From the NCBI GenBank assembly GCA_964351655.1, contig CAYGPD010000032.1:1-37707 (forward strand): a stretch of DNA of 37,707 nt, in the 5' to 3' direction. Below are positions 9,636 through 15,487 of the stretch, in pieces. Positions within the stretch are counted from its first letter, which is position 1; the number at the start of each line of letters is the position of its first letter. The notes under the pieces were generated by a model. It did not search any database, was not told where the DNA came from, and was given only the letters and a program-made list of their open reading frames with translations. This stretch comes from Hirschia sp964351655. Its GTDB lineage: Bacteria; Pseudomonadota; Alphaproteobacteria; Caulobacterales; Hyphomonadaceae. A program made the position numbers and the translations under genes.

Positions 9636-10012
9636 TATTTTTTGGGTTCTGTATATTCCCCAAGCAAAAGCTGCGCTTCTCTGCGGTGTTGTGGCTTAAT
9701 ATGACCACTCACAATACCCATAGCCATCGCTATAACGGTAGCATCATCAGAAAAACCCAAAGCTAGAATAAAGTCCGGAATTAAATCCGTCGGCACAACG
9801 AAATATGCCAAAGCACCAAGCAATACACCGCGAACGCGCGTTGGCGTTTCGGAGTCAAAAGCACAATAATATGATGCTGCAACGTCCTCAGCAAAAGGAA
9901 TATGACGAATAAAACGCAACAGTTTTGGCAAAGCTTTGCGTGCTTTTTCAGCGTCCAACTTTCTTTGCGCTATTTCTTCTTCCGTTTCTGGATCAAGTAT
10001 CTCAATCTGCAT
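9635..10012 (-). CDS. DUF1232 (YkvA-type) small membrane protein
   Basis: Protein of 125 residues with the DUF1232 signature at about residues 60-100, including the hallmark YFVVPTDLIPDFI and a following FSDDATVIAMAMGIV helix. These give one or two hydrophobic segments. The N-terminal third is charged and helical. The family is widespread and poorly understood; a membrane-associated role is all that can be said. It is read on its own: the strong terminator of the flagellin operon lies about 100 bp upstream, between it and that operon. Confidence 0.82.
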   Translation of the reverse strand: MQIEILDPETEEEIAQRKLDAEKARKALPKLLRFIRHIPFAEDVAASYYCAFDSETPTRVRGVLLGALAYFVVPTDLIPDFILALGFSDDATVIAMAMGIVSGHIKPQHRREAQLLLGEYTEPKK

Positions 10013-10111
10013 TCAGTGCCACTCCATCGCATATATATTCTCTATAAAGCAGATAAAAATGGCAAGCTTATGATGCAAAATGCGTTAACTGCCATCGCAA
10101 ATGAATACAGA

Positions 10112-10145
10112 AAAAAGCCCGAGCCTAATAAAAGACTCGGGCTTG
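10112..10145 (-). terminator. Rho-independent terminator of the flagellin operon
   Basis: On the minus strand, AAGCCCGAG pairs with CTCGGGCTT and is followed by a run of six T. It lies about 65 bp after the stop of the last flagellin gene (10211) and before the DUF1232 gene, so it closes the flagellin-flaG-flagellin transcript. Confidence 0.93.
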
Positions 10146-10210
10146 AGTAGCACGATTAGGGAAGACCAGACCTCTAACCGTGAAACATGTTAAGCTTATT
10201 CAAACTCAAA

Positions 10211-11041
10211 TTAGTTTTGAAATAGTGAAAGAACTGTCTCAGGTGACTGGTTGGCAATAGACATAGCCTGGACACCCAATTGCTGTTTTACTTGAAGCGA
10301 AGTCAACAGAGCGCTCTCTTTGCCAAGATCAGCATCAACCAATGATCCCACGCCGGCTGTAATCACATCTTGAAGACGGGTTACAAAATTTGCATGGTTG
10401 TCGATCTTTTGAGAAGCTCCACCAAGGCGCGCCAAAGCTCCATTGACGTTTGTAATGCTGTTTTGAATTGCTGTCATTGTCGCTTGCGCATTTGCAGGCG
10501 TGCTTAAGTCATGTGTCGGTGGATCAAGCGTGATATTCGCGCCGCCAAGCGTAAAATCTTCAGCCGGCACGTTAAGCTTGTTTGTACCCGAGGCATCTGC
10601 CACAAATTCTAAACCCGCAGGTAGAGAATTATTCAATAGGTTTACACCGTCGAATTCGGCAGCCCCTACTATTTTCTCCAGCTGAAGTACAAGTCCATTA
10701 AAGTCTTCTTGATATGCTGCACGAGATGTCGCGTCGATTTCCTGAGTGGCAGCCAATGCCTTCTCACGGATTTGAATTAAAATATCTGAAGCCGTTTCAC
10801 CAGCAGTAATAGCAATGTCGCCAACAGACTTCGCTCTATTCAAACTAATTTGAATAACATCATAGGCAGCGTTTTCGCCGCGCAAGCCCTGCGCTACGGA
10901 ATAAATAGCCGCATTATCTTTAGCATTCGCAACTTTCAAACCCGAGCTAATTCGGTCTGTAGTTGATTCAAGGCTTTTATTCGTCGCATTCAGATTTTGC
11001 AACGCTATAAGCGACTGAGCGTTTGATACGCCGTTTACCAT
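10211..11041 (-). CDS. Flagellin, divergent copy (flagellin D)
   Basis: Filament subunit of 276 residues, the short Caulobacter-like type with conserved N- and C-terminal coiled-coil regions and almost no variable centre. The start is the ATG at 11041, preceded by GGAGA; a longer frame upstream lacks flagellin sequence. The N-terminus (QSLIALQNLNATNKSLE) and C-terminus (VKQQLGVQAMSIANQSPE) are typical. It differs clearly from the three other copies here: IYSVAQGLRGE replaces IFAIAQGMR, the insert at 160-200 is Pro-rich, and Ser/Thr is sparser in the middle. It is the last gene of a likely operon (flagellin A, flaG, flagellin D) and has no canonical sigma-54 promoter of its own. By position and divergence it may be the minor, hook-proximal subunit like FljJ; that is inference. 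Confidence 0.93.
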   Translation of the reverse strand: MVNGVSNAQSLIALQNLNATNKSLESTTDRISSGLKVANAKDNAAIYSVAQGLRGENAAYDVIQISLNRAKSVGDIAITAGETASDILIQIREKALAATQEIDATSRAAYQEDFNGLVLQLEKIVGAAEFDGVNLLNNSLPAGLEFVADASGTNKLNVPAEDFTLGGANITLDPPTHDLSTPANAQATMTAIQNSITNVNGALARLGGASQKIDNHANFVTRLQDVITAGVGSLVDADLGKESALLTSLQVKQQLGVQAMSIANQSPETVLSLFQN

Positions 11042-11064
11042 AATCTGTCTCCAAACGTGGTCGT

Positions 11065-11114
11065 TCGGGTTGTCCCGAGTTTTTCGTTGGCTACAGAATT
11101 GAACGCTTTTCGTT
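11065..11114 (-). other. Two leader hairpins before flagellin D
   Basis: On the minus strand AACG-AAAAG-CGTT (11102-11114) is followed by TCGGG-ACAA-CCCGA (11065-11078), the second ending about 24 bases before the ATG. The A-rich loop of the first resembles the 5'-terminal hairpins of the other flagellin leaders. Confidence 0.5.
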
Positions 11115-11170
11115 AATACTTCCTTCGCATTCGCGAGAAAATGCAAATATTTCTTCAAATTTTAAATAAA

Positions 11171-11509
11171 TTAAATCGTTTTATCGAGCCATAACCCCGA
11201 AGAACTGCCTGTTTGCTTCGCAATTTTCAGCCAGTCTACATCTGGCCATTGACGAATAATATCGCCGCTCTCAGTGTCAATAAGAGTGTGAACAAAGCGC
11301 CCTGTTTCACTATCTTTCTCGATAACTAACTTGCCATGCTCAACGCCATGTTGACGTGCAATTTCTTCTACGAACTGTTTTCGGCGTGCTTCTACCGCTT
11401 GGTCAGCAATTTTTTTATCATCCTTATACGCATCATTGTATACGCGATCAGGACGGCTAACATCCAGTTTAGGTGTTGTGGTAGATAGTGGTGATAATTC
11501 TGTTCCCAT
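11171..11509 (-). CDS. flaG: FlaG-like flagellar protein
   Basis: Protein of 112 residues with the FlaG fold signature in its second half: a segment of the form VIEKDSETGRF-HTLIDTESGDIIRQWP, which matches the family pattern of two beta strands followed by an E-x-x-R-Q-x-P end. The first half is polar and probably disordered or coiled. I choose the ATG at 11509 because AAAGGAA directly precedes it; the longer frame to 11533 has no ribosome site. FlaG proteins influence filament length and flagellin export in other bacteria. It sits between two flagellin genes, 99 bp after one and 129 bp before the other. The C-terminus extends about 17 residues past the RQWP motif. Confidence 0.75.
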   Translation of the reverse strand: MGTELSPLSTTTPKLDVSRPDRVYNDAYKDDKKIADQAVEARRKQFVEEIARQHGVEHGKLVIEKDSETGRFVHTLIDTESGDIIRQWPDVDWLKIAKQTGSSSGLWLDKTI

Positions 11510-11527
11510 TTCCTTTTCTCCCGCCAA

Positions 11528-11590
11528 CTGCAACTATTGCAGCCGACTATCCTATATAACGATAGTCCTCCCCGCCCCTTTAGGGACGGG
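11528..11590 (-). other. Array of three stem-loops between flagellin A and flaG
   Basis: Reading the minus strand: a GC-rich stem CCCGTCCC/GGGGCGGG with one G-U pair (11571-11590), then GACTATC/GATAGTC (11544-11567), then CTGCAA-TAG-TTGCAG (11528-11542). None is followed by a T-run, so these are not ordinary terminators. The last ends about 18 bases before the flaG start codon. Confidence 0.65.
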
Positions 11591-11608
11591 AAGAAATATC
11601 GAGTTGTC

Positions 11609-12433
11609 TTATCTAAAGAAAGATAGAGCCAAACCAGAAGATTGGTTCGCAATAGACAGAGCCTGCACACCAAGCTGTTGCTTCGTTTGTAGGGACTGTA
11701 GTTTTGCAGATTCTTTGGCAAGGTCAGCATCAACAAGGTTACCGATACCAGCTTCCATAGCGTCAGATAGTTTCGTTACGAATGTTGAGTGTGTTGTTAC
11801 AGCTTTTGAACCTGTACCCAAACGTGCCAAGGCAGCGTTCACATTGTCGATTGATGTTTCAAGAGCAGTGATAGCATCGCCAGCTTTTGTAACTGTTGAG
11901 ATATCAGAACCGGCAGTCAATGTGATTGTTGTTCCTGTCAAAGACAAGTCTTCAGCAGCAACAGTTAGAGTGCTAGTACCATCAGCGTTTGCCAATGCTG
12001 TGATGTCTGCCGCACCGTTTTTCAACAAGTTTGCACCGTTGAATTCAGCGTTATCAACAATAGTTGTGATCTGATCACGAAGAGCTTTAAAGTCTTCGTC
12101 ATATGCTGAACGTTGAGCAGTTGTCAGTGTACCGTCTTTTGCACCAAGTGCTTTTTCTTTCATCTCAACCAAGAGATCAGAAACAGCCTCACCAGCAGCG
12201 ATAGCAGTATCAACAGTTGAACCTGTACGGTCCAAAGACTGTTTTACAACACCGTATGAAGCAACATCTGCGCGCATGCCTTGGGCAATAGCGAAGATCG
12301 CACCATTATCTTTCGCACTTGATACAGCCAAACCCGTGTTGATGCGGGATTGAGTTGTTTCGAGTTGACGTGTTGTACTGTTTAGTTGTTGTAGTGCAAC
12401 CATAGCACCGTGGTTTGTGTTTACGCTTGTCAT
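11609..12433 (-). CDS. Flagellin A (near twin of flagellin B)
   Basis: Filament subunit of 274 residues with the full flagellin N-terminal (TNHGAMVALQQLN, RINTGLAVSSAKDNGAIFA) and C-terminal (LQTKQQLGVQALSIANQSSG) domains and only a short central region. That centre (about 150-195) is rich in Thr and Ser, the kind of surface that is O-glycosylated in Caulobacter flagellins. It differs from flagellin B at only seven residues (8, 12, 19, 21, 22, 29, 70), all in the N-terminal quarter. It has its own sigma-54 promoter and a structured leader, and probably also drives flaG and flagellin D, since no clear terminator follows it. Confidence 0.96.
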   Translation of the reverse strand: MTSVNTNHGAMVALQQLNSTTRQLETTQSRINTGLAVSSAKDNGAIFAIAQGMRADVASYGVVKQSLDRTGSTVDTAIAAGEAVSDLLVEMKEKALGAKDGTLTTAQRSAYDEDFKALRDQITTIVDNAEFNGANLLKNGAADITALANADGTSTLTVAAEDLSLTGTTITLTAGSDISTVTKAGDAITALETSIDNVNAALARLGTGSKAVTTHSTFVTKLSDAMEAGIGNLVDADLAKESAKLQSLQTKQQLGVQALSIANQSSGLALSFFR

Positions 12434-12459
12434 TTTGACATACCTTTTTCGTACCTGAT

Positions 12460-12509
12460 CTCAGGCGTTAATGAAAACCAGATCATTTTAATCTGGAGGC
12501 GTTTTGCCT
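12460..12509 (-). promoter_or_regulatory. Structured 5' leader of flagellin A
   Basis: In the transcript predicted to start near 12510, the first bases fold as AGGC-AAAAC-GCCT (12497-12509). This is followed by CCAGAT-loop-ATCTGG (12478-12496) and CCTGA-GA-TCAGG (about 12455-12466). The leader is 77 nt, and the Shine-Dalgarno AAAGG lies downstream of all three hairpins. A candidate binding platform for FlbT. Confidence 0.6.
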
Positions 12510-12520
12510 ACTTGGTATGT

Positions 12521-12536
12521 CGCAAGTCCTGTGCCG
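12521..12536 (-). promoter_or_regulatory. Sigma-54 promoter of flagellin A
   Basis: Minus strand reads CGGCACA-GGAC-TTGC, matching the sigma-54 form TGGCACG-N4-TTGC with GG and GC at the required spacing. Predicted start of transcription is near 12510. Class IV flagellin genes of Caulobacter use this sigma factor with the activator FlbD. Confidence 0.82.
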
Positions 12537-12648
12537 GATTTAAGGTTAACTAATCGTCAAAGAAACTTGATTTTAAAGTGTTTTTATAGCTGTTCGTAAA
12601 GAATGTATGAATGCTATATAAAGAGGCTTTTTGCACTTTTTACCGGGC

Positions 12649-12687
12649 GGCATTTATTGCCGAGTGGAGCATCCGGCAATAAATGCC
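12649..12687. repeat. 14-bp perfect inverted repeat upstream of flagellin A promoter
   Basis: GGCATTTATTGCCG and its exact complement are separated by 11 bases. It lies 113-151 bp upstream of the -24 element, lacks a T-run on either strand and follows no gene closely, so it is more likely an activator site than a terminator. It shares TTGCCGAGT with the repeat upstream of flagellin B. Confidence 0.75.
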
Positions 12688-12981
12688 TATTCTGAAGAGC
12701 TATTTATTAAGATCGGCGTGTATCCGCCCAGAAAACATGGTTAAAAATCTATTTAAATAATTGTATTAAAATATATTTTTATACGTGTTTGCAGATTTTT
12801 TCATAAAACCACTCACACTATATCTCAAAGAGCGCGATGTGGCATATGACTGCTTTCAGCCTGCCCCCTTCCAGTTACACTTCTGCTCGCGCCACGCAAT
12901 CGCCGTCCTTAGCCGCTGGGGCCATCCAGATCCATGCTTGGCAATTGCCTGCCTTTTATTTCTACAAAAAACGGTGAGCAC

Positions 12982-13015
12982 AAAAAAACTCCGGCGATTG
13001 CGCGCCGGAGTTCTT
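12982..13015 (-). terminator. Rho-independent terminator of flagellin B
   Basis: Minus strand ACTCCGGCG / CGCCGGAGT stem with a six-base loop followed by a run of seven T. It begins about 30 bp after the flagellin B stop. Confidence 0.93.
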
Positions 13016-13042
13016 GTAGTATTTGATTTAACCTTTTTCTTC

Positions 13043-13867
13043 CTATCGGAAGAAAGATAGAGCCAAACCAGAAGATTGGTTCGCAATAGACAGAGCCTGC
13101 ACACCAAGCTGTTGCTTCGTTTGTAGGGACTGTAGTTTTGCAGATTCTTTGGCAAGGTCAGCATCAACAAGGTTACCGATACCAGCTTCCATAGCGTCAG
13201 ATAGTTTCGTTACGAATGTTGAGTGTGTTGTTACAGCTTTTGAACCTGTACCCAAACGTGCCAAGGCAGCGTTCACATTGTCGATTGATGTTTCAAGAGC
13301 AGTGATAGCATCGCCAGCTTTTGTAACTGTTGAGATATCAGAACCGGCAGTCAATGTGATTGTTGTTCCTGTCAAAGACAAGTCTTCAGCAGCAACAGTT
13401 AGAGTGCTAGTACCATCAGCGTTTGCCAATGCTGTGATGTCTGCCGCACCGTTTTTCAACAAGTTTGCACCGTTGAATTCAGCGTTATCAACAATAGTTG
13501 TGATCTGATCACGAAGGGCTTTAAAGTCTTCGTCATATGCTGAACGTTGAGCAGTTGTCAGTGTACCATCTTTTGCACCAAGAGCTTTTTCTTTCATCTC
13601 AACCAAGAGATCAGAAACAGCCTCACCTGCAGCAATAGCAGTATCAACAGTTGAACCAACGCGATCCAAGGATTGCTTTACAACACCGTATGAAGCAACA
13701 TCTGCGCGCATGCCTTGAGCAATAGCGAAGATCGCACCATTATCTTTCGCGCTTGATACAGCCAAACCAGTATTAATACGTGTTTGAGTTGTCTCAAGTT
13801 GAGAGTTAGTTTTGTTTAGTTGTTGTAGGGCAATCATTGCACCTGGGTTTGTGTTTACGCTCGTCAT
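13043..13867 (-). CDS. Flagellin B (near twin of flagellin A)
   Basis: Filament subunit of 274 residues. The start is the ATG at 13867, which aligns with flagellin A and has AAAGGA upstream; the frame continues 22 codons further only because the leader repeat happens to be open. The N-terminus reads TNPGAMIALQQLN; residues 71-274 are identical to flagellin A, and the last 467 bp of overlap are identical in DNA. The Thr/Ser-rich centre is a plausible O-glycosylation surface. It is monocistronic, with its own sigma-54 promoter (13941-13955) and its own terminator (12982-13015). Confidence 0.96.
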   Translation of the reverse strand: MTSVNTNPGAMIALQQLNKTNSQLETTQTRINTGLAVSSAKDNGAIFAIAQGMRADVASYGVVKQSLDRVGSTVDTAIAAGEAVSDLLVEMKEKALGAKDGTLTTAQRSAYDEDFKALRDQITTIVDNAEFNGANLLKNGAADITALANADGTSTLTVAAEDLSLTGTTITLTAGSDISTVTKAGDAITALETSIDNVNAALARLGTGSKAVTTHSTFVTKLSDAMEAGIGNLVDADLAKESAKLQSLQTKQQLGVQALSIANQSSGLALSFFR

Positions 13868-13876
13868 TTTGACGTA

Positions 13877-13887
13877 TCCTTTCAGGA
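13877..13887 (-). promoter_or_regulatory. Hairpin enclosing the Shine-Dalgarno of flagellin B
   Basis: Minus strand TCCT-GAA-AGGA. The AGGA arm is the ribosome-binding site of the gene, nine bases before its ATG, so folding would hide it. Confidence 0.5.
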
Positions 13888-13895
13888 ATATGTAC

Positions 13896-13928
13896 GAAGC
13901 TTTTTGCTTCCAGAAGCTTTTTGCTTCC
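13896..13928 (-). repeat. Tandem 17-bp repeat forming two 5'-terminal hairpins (flagellin B leader)
   Basis: The minus strand carries GGAAGCAAAAAGCTTC twice with one base between. Each copy folds as GAAGC-AAAAA-GCTTC. The predicted transcription start (near 13929) places the first hairpin at the very 5' end of the mRNA. Confidence 0.8.
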
Positions 13929-13940
13929 GCCATTCTCTAC

Positions 13941-13955
13941 GCAAAGAAGATGCCA
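13941..13955 (-). promoter_or_regulatory. Sigma-54 promoter of flagellin B
   Basis: Minus strand TGGCATC-TTCT-TTGC, with GG and GC spaced as in sigma-54 promoters. Predicted start near 13929, giving a 62-nt leader. Confidence 0.85.
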
Positions 13956-14056
13956 GTTTGTGATCGTTAATAAAAATCACGACGCGCCGCGCTTTTGGGC
14001 CTTCAATTCTTAATTCTATTGGTAAAATTCATAGTTTACAGGAATTTAGCATAAAA

Positions 14057-14097
14057 TTTGCCGAGTATTCTCTAGGCAATACTTTCCCATCGGCAAA
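14057..14097. promoter_or_regulatory. Nested inverted repeat, candidate activator site for flagellin B
   Basis: TTTGCCG (14057-14063) and CGGCAAA (14091-14097) flank a second inverted repeat AGTATT/AATACT (14064-14069 and 14078-14083). It lies 102-142 bp upstream of the -24 element, the typical distance for an enhancer-binding activator such as FlbD. Confidence 0.6.
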
Positions 14098-14136
14098 ACC
14101 TGTACGGTTTGACCCCCGCCTCATTTCACGAGGCAC

Positions 14137-14180
14137 AAAAAAACCGCCCTGAACCTTTTCTGGTTCATATCTGGCGGGTT
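14137..14180 (-). terminator. Rho-independent terminator of flagellin C
   Basis: Minus strand has an outer GC stem (CCGCC/GGCGG) and an inner GAACC/GGTTC stem, followed by seven T. It overlaps a 67-codon frame that is therefore unlikely to be a gene. Confidence 0.85.
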
Positions 14181-14268
14181 CGTCATAAGACGCGCTTTTT
14201 GCGCACATGAAACAAACGGAGCAATGCCTCAAACCTAAGATCTATTGATCCTAGAAGGGAGGCGGTCC

Positions 14269-14290
14269 GGGCGACGTAAAAACGTCGCCC
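14269..14290 (-). other. Strong hairpin after flagellin C stop
   Basis: GGGCGACGT-AAAA-ACGTCGCCC, a nine-base-pair perfect stem with an A4 loop on the plus strand (T4 on the transcript). It begins 16 bp after the flagellin C stop and is not followed by T-rich sequence; it may protect the mRNA 3' end. Confidence 0.7.
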
Positions 14291-14305
14291 AAGACCGAAC
14301 GCCTT

Positions 14306-15139
14306 CTAACCTTGGAAGAGCGAATTAATGATGGCTGGAGCCTGGTTCGCAATCGACAATGCCTGCACACCCAATTGTTGCTTCGTCTGCAACGATTGAA
14401 GAGCCGCACTTTCTCTTGCCAAATCAGCATCAACCAAATTACCAATACCTGTCGTCAATTGATCAGCCATTTTACCAACGAATACATTGTGTATTTCGAC
14501 GGCTTTCGCAGCTGTACCCAAACGTGCCAAAGCACCATTCAGGTTTTGAATAGAAGCAGAAACTGCAGCAACTGCAGTACTTGCCTGCGTCACAGTCGTG
14601 AAAGACTGCGTTGCAGTAACTGTCACAATAGTTCCACTAAGTGACAAATTCTCTGCTGACACTGTCAATGAAGATGTACCATCCGCATTGGCAATGGCTG
14701 CAACATCCGTCACAGAACCATCGATAAGGTTTGCACCGTTAAATTCGGCATTCCCTACGATCTTTCCAATCTGGTTACGAAGCGCTGTAAAGTCTTCGTT
14801 ATATGCAGCACGCTGTTCAGCTGACAGAGTCGTATCTGTTGCAGAAAGCGCTTTTTCTTTCATATCAATCAACAAGTCAGAAATGGCTTCACCAGCTGAA
14901 AGGGCCACATCAGTTGTAGACTGAACGCGATCCAAACTCTGCTGGGCAACACCAAGACCAGAAACTTCCGAACGCATACCTTGGGCAATGGCGAAGATCG
15001 CACCATTATCCTTTGCGCCGGCTACTTTCAAACCAGTGTTAATCCGTGACTGAGTTTCAGCTAATGACATATTCGTCTTGTTAAGTTGTTGTAGAGCGAT
15101 CATCGCTCCGTTGTTCGTGTTTACCGATAAAGAAGCCAT
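14306..15139 (-). CDS. Flagellin C
   Basis: Filament subunit of 277 residues. The N-terminus (LSVNTNNGAMIALQQLNKTN, RINTGLKVAGAKDNGAIFA) and C-terminus (LQTKQQLGVQALSIANQAP) are typical; the centre (about 150-195) is rich in Ser, Thr and Val. It is related to flagellins A and B but clearly distinct, with three extra residues at the N-terminus. The ATG at 15139 follows an AAAGGG ribosome site. It has its own sigma-54 promoter with a 60-nt leader, and terminates at 14137-14180, so it is transcribed alone. Confidence 0.96.
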   Translation of the reverse strand: MASLSVNTNNGAMIALQQLNKTNMSLAETQSRINTGLKVAGAKDNGAIFAIAQGMRSEVSGLGVAQQSLDRVQSTTDVALSAGEAISDLLIDMKEKALSATDTTLSAEQRAAYNEDFTALRNQIGKIVGNAEFNGANLIDGSVTDVAAIANADGTSSLTVSAENLSLSGTIVTVTATQSFTTVTQASTAVAAVSASIQNLNGALARLGTAAKAVEIHNVFVGKMADQLTTGIGNLVDADLARESAALQSLQTKQQLGVQALSIANQAPAIINSLFQG

Positions 15140-15140
15140 C

Positions 15141-15152
15141 GGGGTAAATCCC
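15141..15152 (-). promoter_or_regulatory. Hairpin enclosing the Shine-Dalgarno of flagellin C
   Basis: Minus strand GGG-ATTTA-CCC, with the GGG forming part of the AAAGGGA ribosome site and the CCC lying just before the ATG. The stem is short, so stability is uncertain. Confidence 0.4.
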
Positions 15153-15185
15153 TTTCATTCTGTAAGGAGGAAGCTATAAGCCACC

Positions 15186-15198
15186 GAACATTTTGTTC
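15186..15198 (-). promoter_or_regulatory. 5'-terminal hairpin of flagellin C leader
   Basis: Minus strand GAACA-AAA-TGTTC begins one base after the start of transcription predicted from the sigma-54 promoter (15199). Same place and A-rich loop as in flagellins A and B, with a different stem. Confidence 0.6.
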
Positions 15199-15208
15199 AC
15201 ACGTACAG

Positions 15209-15225
15209 AAGCAAATTTCGGGCCA
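15209..15225 (-). promoter_or_regulatory. Sigma-54 promoter of flagellin C
   Basis: Minus strand TGGCCCG-AAAT-TTGC, a near-perfect match to the sigma-54 form. Predicted start near 15199. Confidence 0.88.
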
Positions 15226-15487
15226 ATCGATCAAATTTTATGTAAATTTATAATAATTTGATTTTATTGAATTTTTATCAGTATTCAGCCTGCTTTAAGG
15301 GTGAATACATACCTAAAATTGCGGTAGTTGTTACCCACTAGGAAAATTCGACCCAGTGCCGTGAAAATACTGCCCAATACCCGATACAAATATGTCATAA
15401 TCACATCACGCTTTGACACGGTTTATGAGGTGTGATCTGCACACTTGAATTGAGACAAAACCTCCCCCACTGCGCAAGTGAAAGCAA

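Larger units (their letters stand above)
12434..13042. other. Regulatory region between flagellins A and B, 609 bp
   Basis: No gene seen. Contents from left to right: the flagellin A leader with three hairpins (12460-12510), its sigma-54 promoter (12521-12536), an AT-rich stretch, a long inverted repeat (12649-12687), about 290 bp with nothing recognisable, and the terminator of flagellin B (12982-13015). A 91-residue plus-strand frame here overlaps the terminator and has no support. Confidence 0.7.
13868..14305. other. Regulatory region between flagellins B and C, 438 bp
   Basis: No gene supported. It holds the flagellin B leader with tandem hairpins (13896-13928), its sigma-54 promoter (13941-13955), a nested inverted repeat with TTTGCCG/CGGCAAA (14057-14097), the main terminator of flagellin C (14137-14180) and a second strong hairpin nearer the flagellin C stop (14269-14290). 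Confidence 0.7.
15140..15487. other. Divergent region between flagellin C and HAD gene, 348 bp
   Basis: Holds the flagellin C leader and sigma-54 promoter at its left, a very AT-rich block just upstream of that promoter (about 15229-15290, where a DNA-bending protein such as IHF could act), and the promoter of the HAD gene at its right. In the right part a TTGACA at 15413 lies inside an inverted repeat ATCACA/TGTGAT (15400-15405, 15431-15436), a possible operator. No small gene is seen. Confidence 0.6.

Noticed and set aside
9502..9708. 68-codon minus-strand frame overlapping the DUF1232 gene end
   Set aside because: It overlaps a well-supported gene in another frame and has low-complexity, Cys/Leu-rich sequence.
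11042..11158. N-terminal extension of flagellin D (39 residues)
   Set aside because: Non-flagellin sequence; GGAGA precedes the ATG at 11041 and the protein from there matches the family length.
11120..11160. Possible sigma-54 promoter before flagellin D
   Set aside because: TTGCA is present at the -12 position but the essential GG is missing (GA), so it is not called.
11436..12074. Long plus-strand frame opposite flagellin A (212 codons), repeated opposite B
   Set aside because: Shadow of the flagellin reading frame; appears in both copies only because the DNA is identical.
12785..13060. 91-codon plus-strand frame between flagellins
   Set aside because: It overlaps the flagellin B terminator and the 3' end of that gene; codon use is atypical and there is no ribosome site.
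13868..13933. N-terminal extension of flagellin B
   Set aside because: The 22 extra codons are leader sequence made of the tandem hairpin repeat; flagellin A and the ribosome site support the ATG at 13867.
14029..14232. 67-codon minus-strand frame between flagellins B and C
   Set aside because: It runs through the flagellin C terminator and the TTTGCCG repeat and has no protein-like composition.
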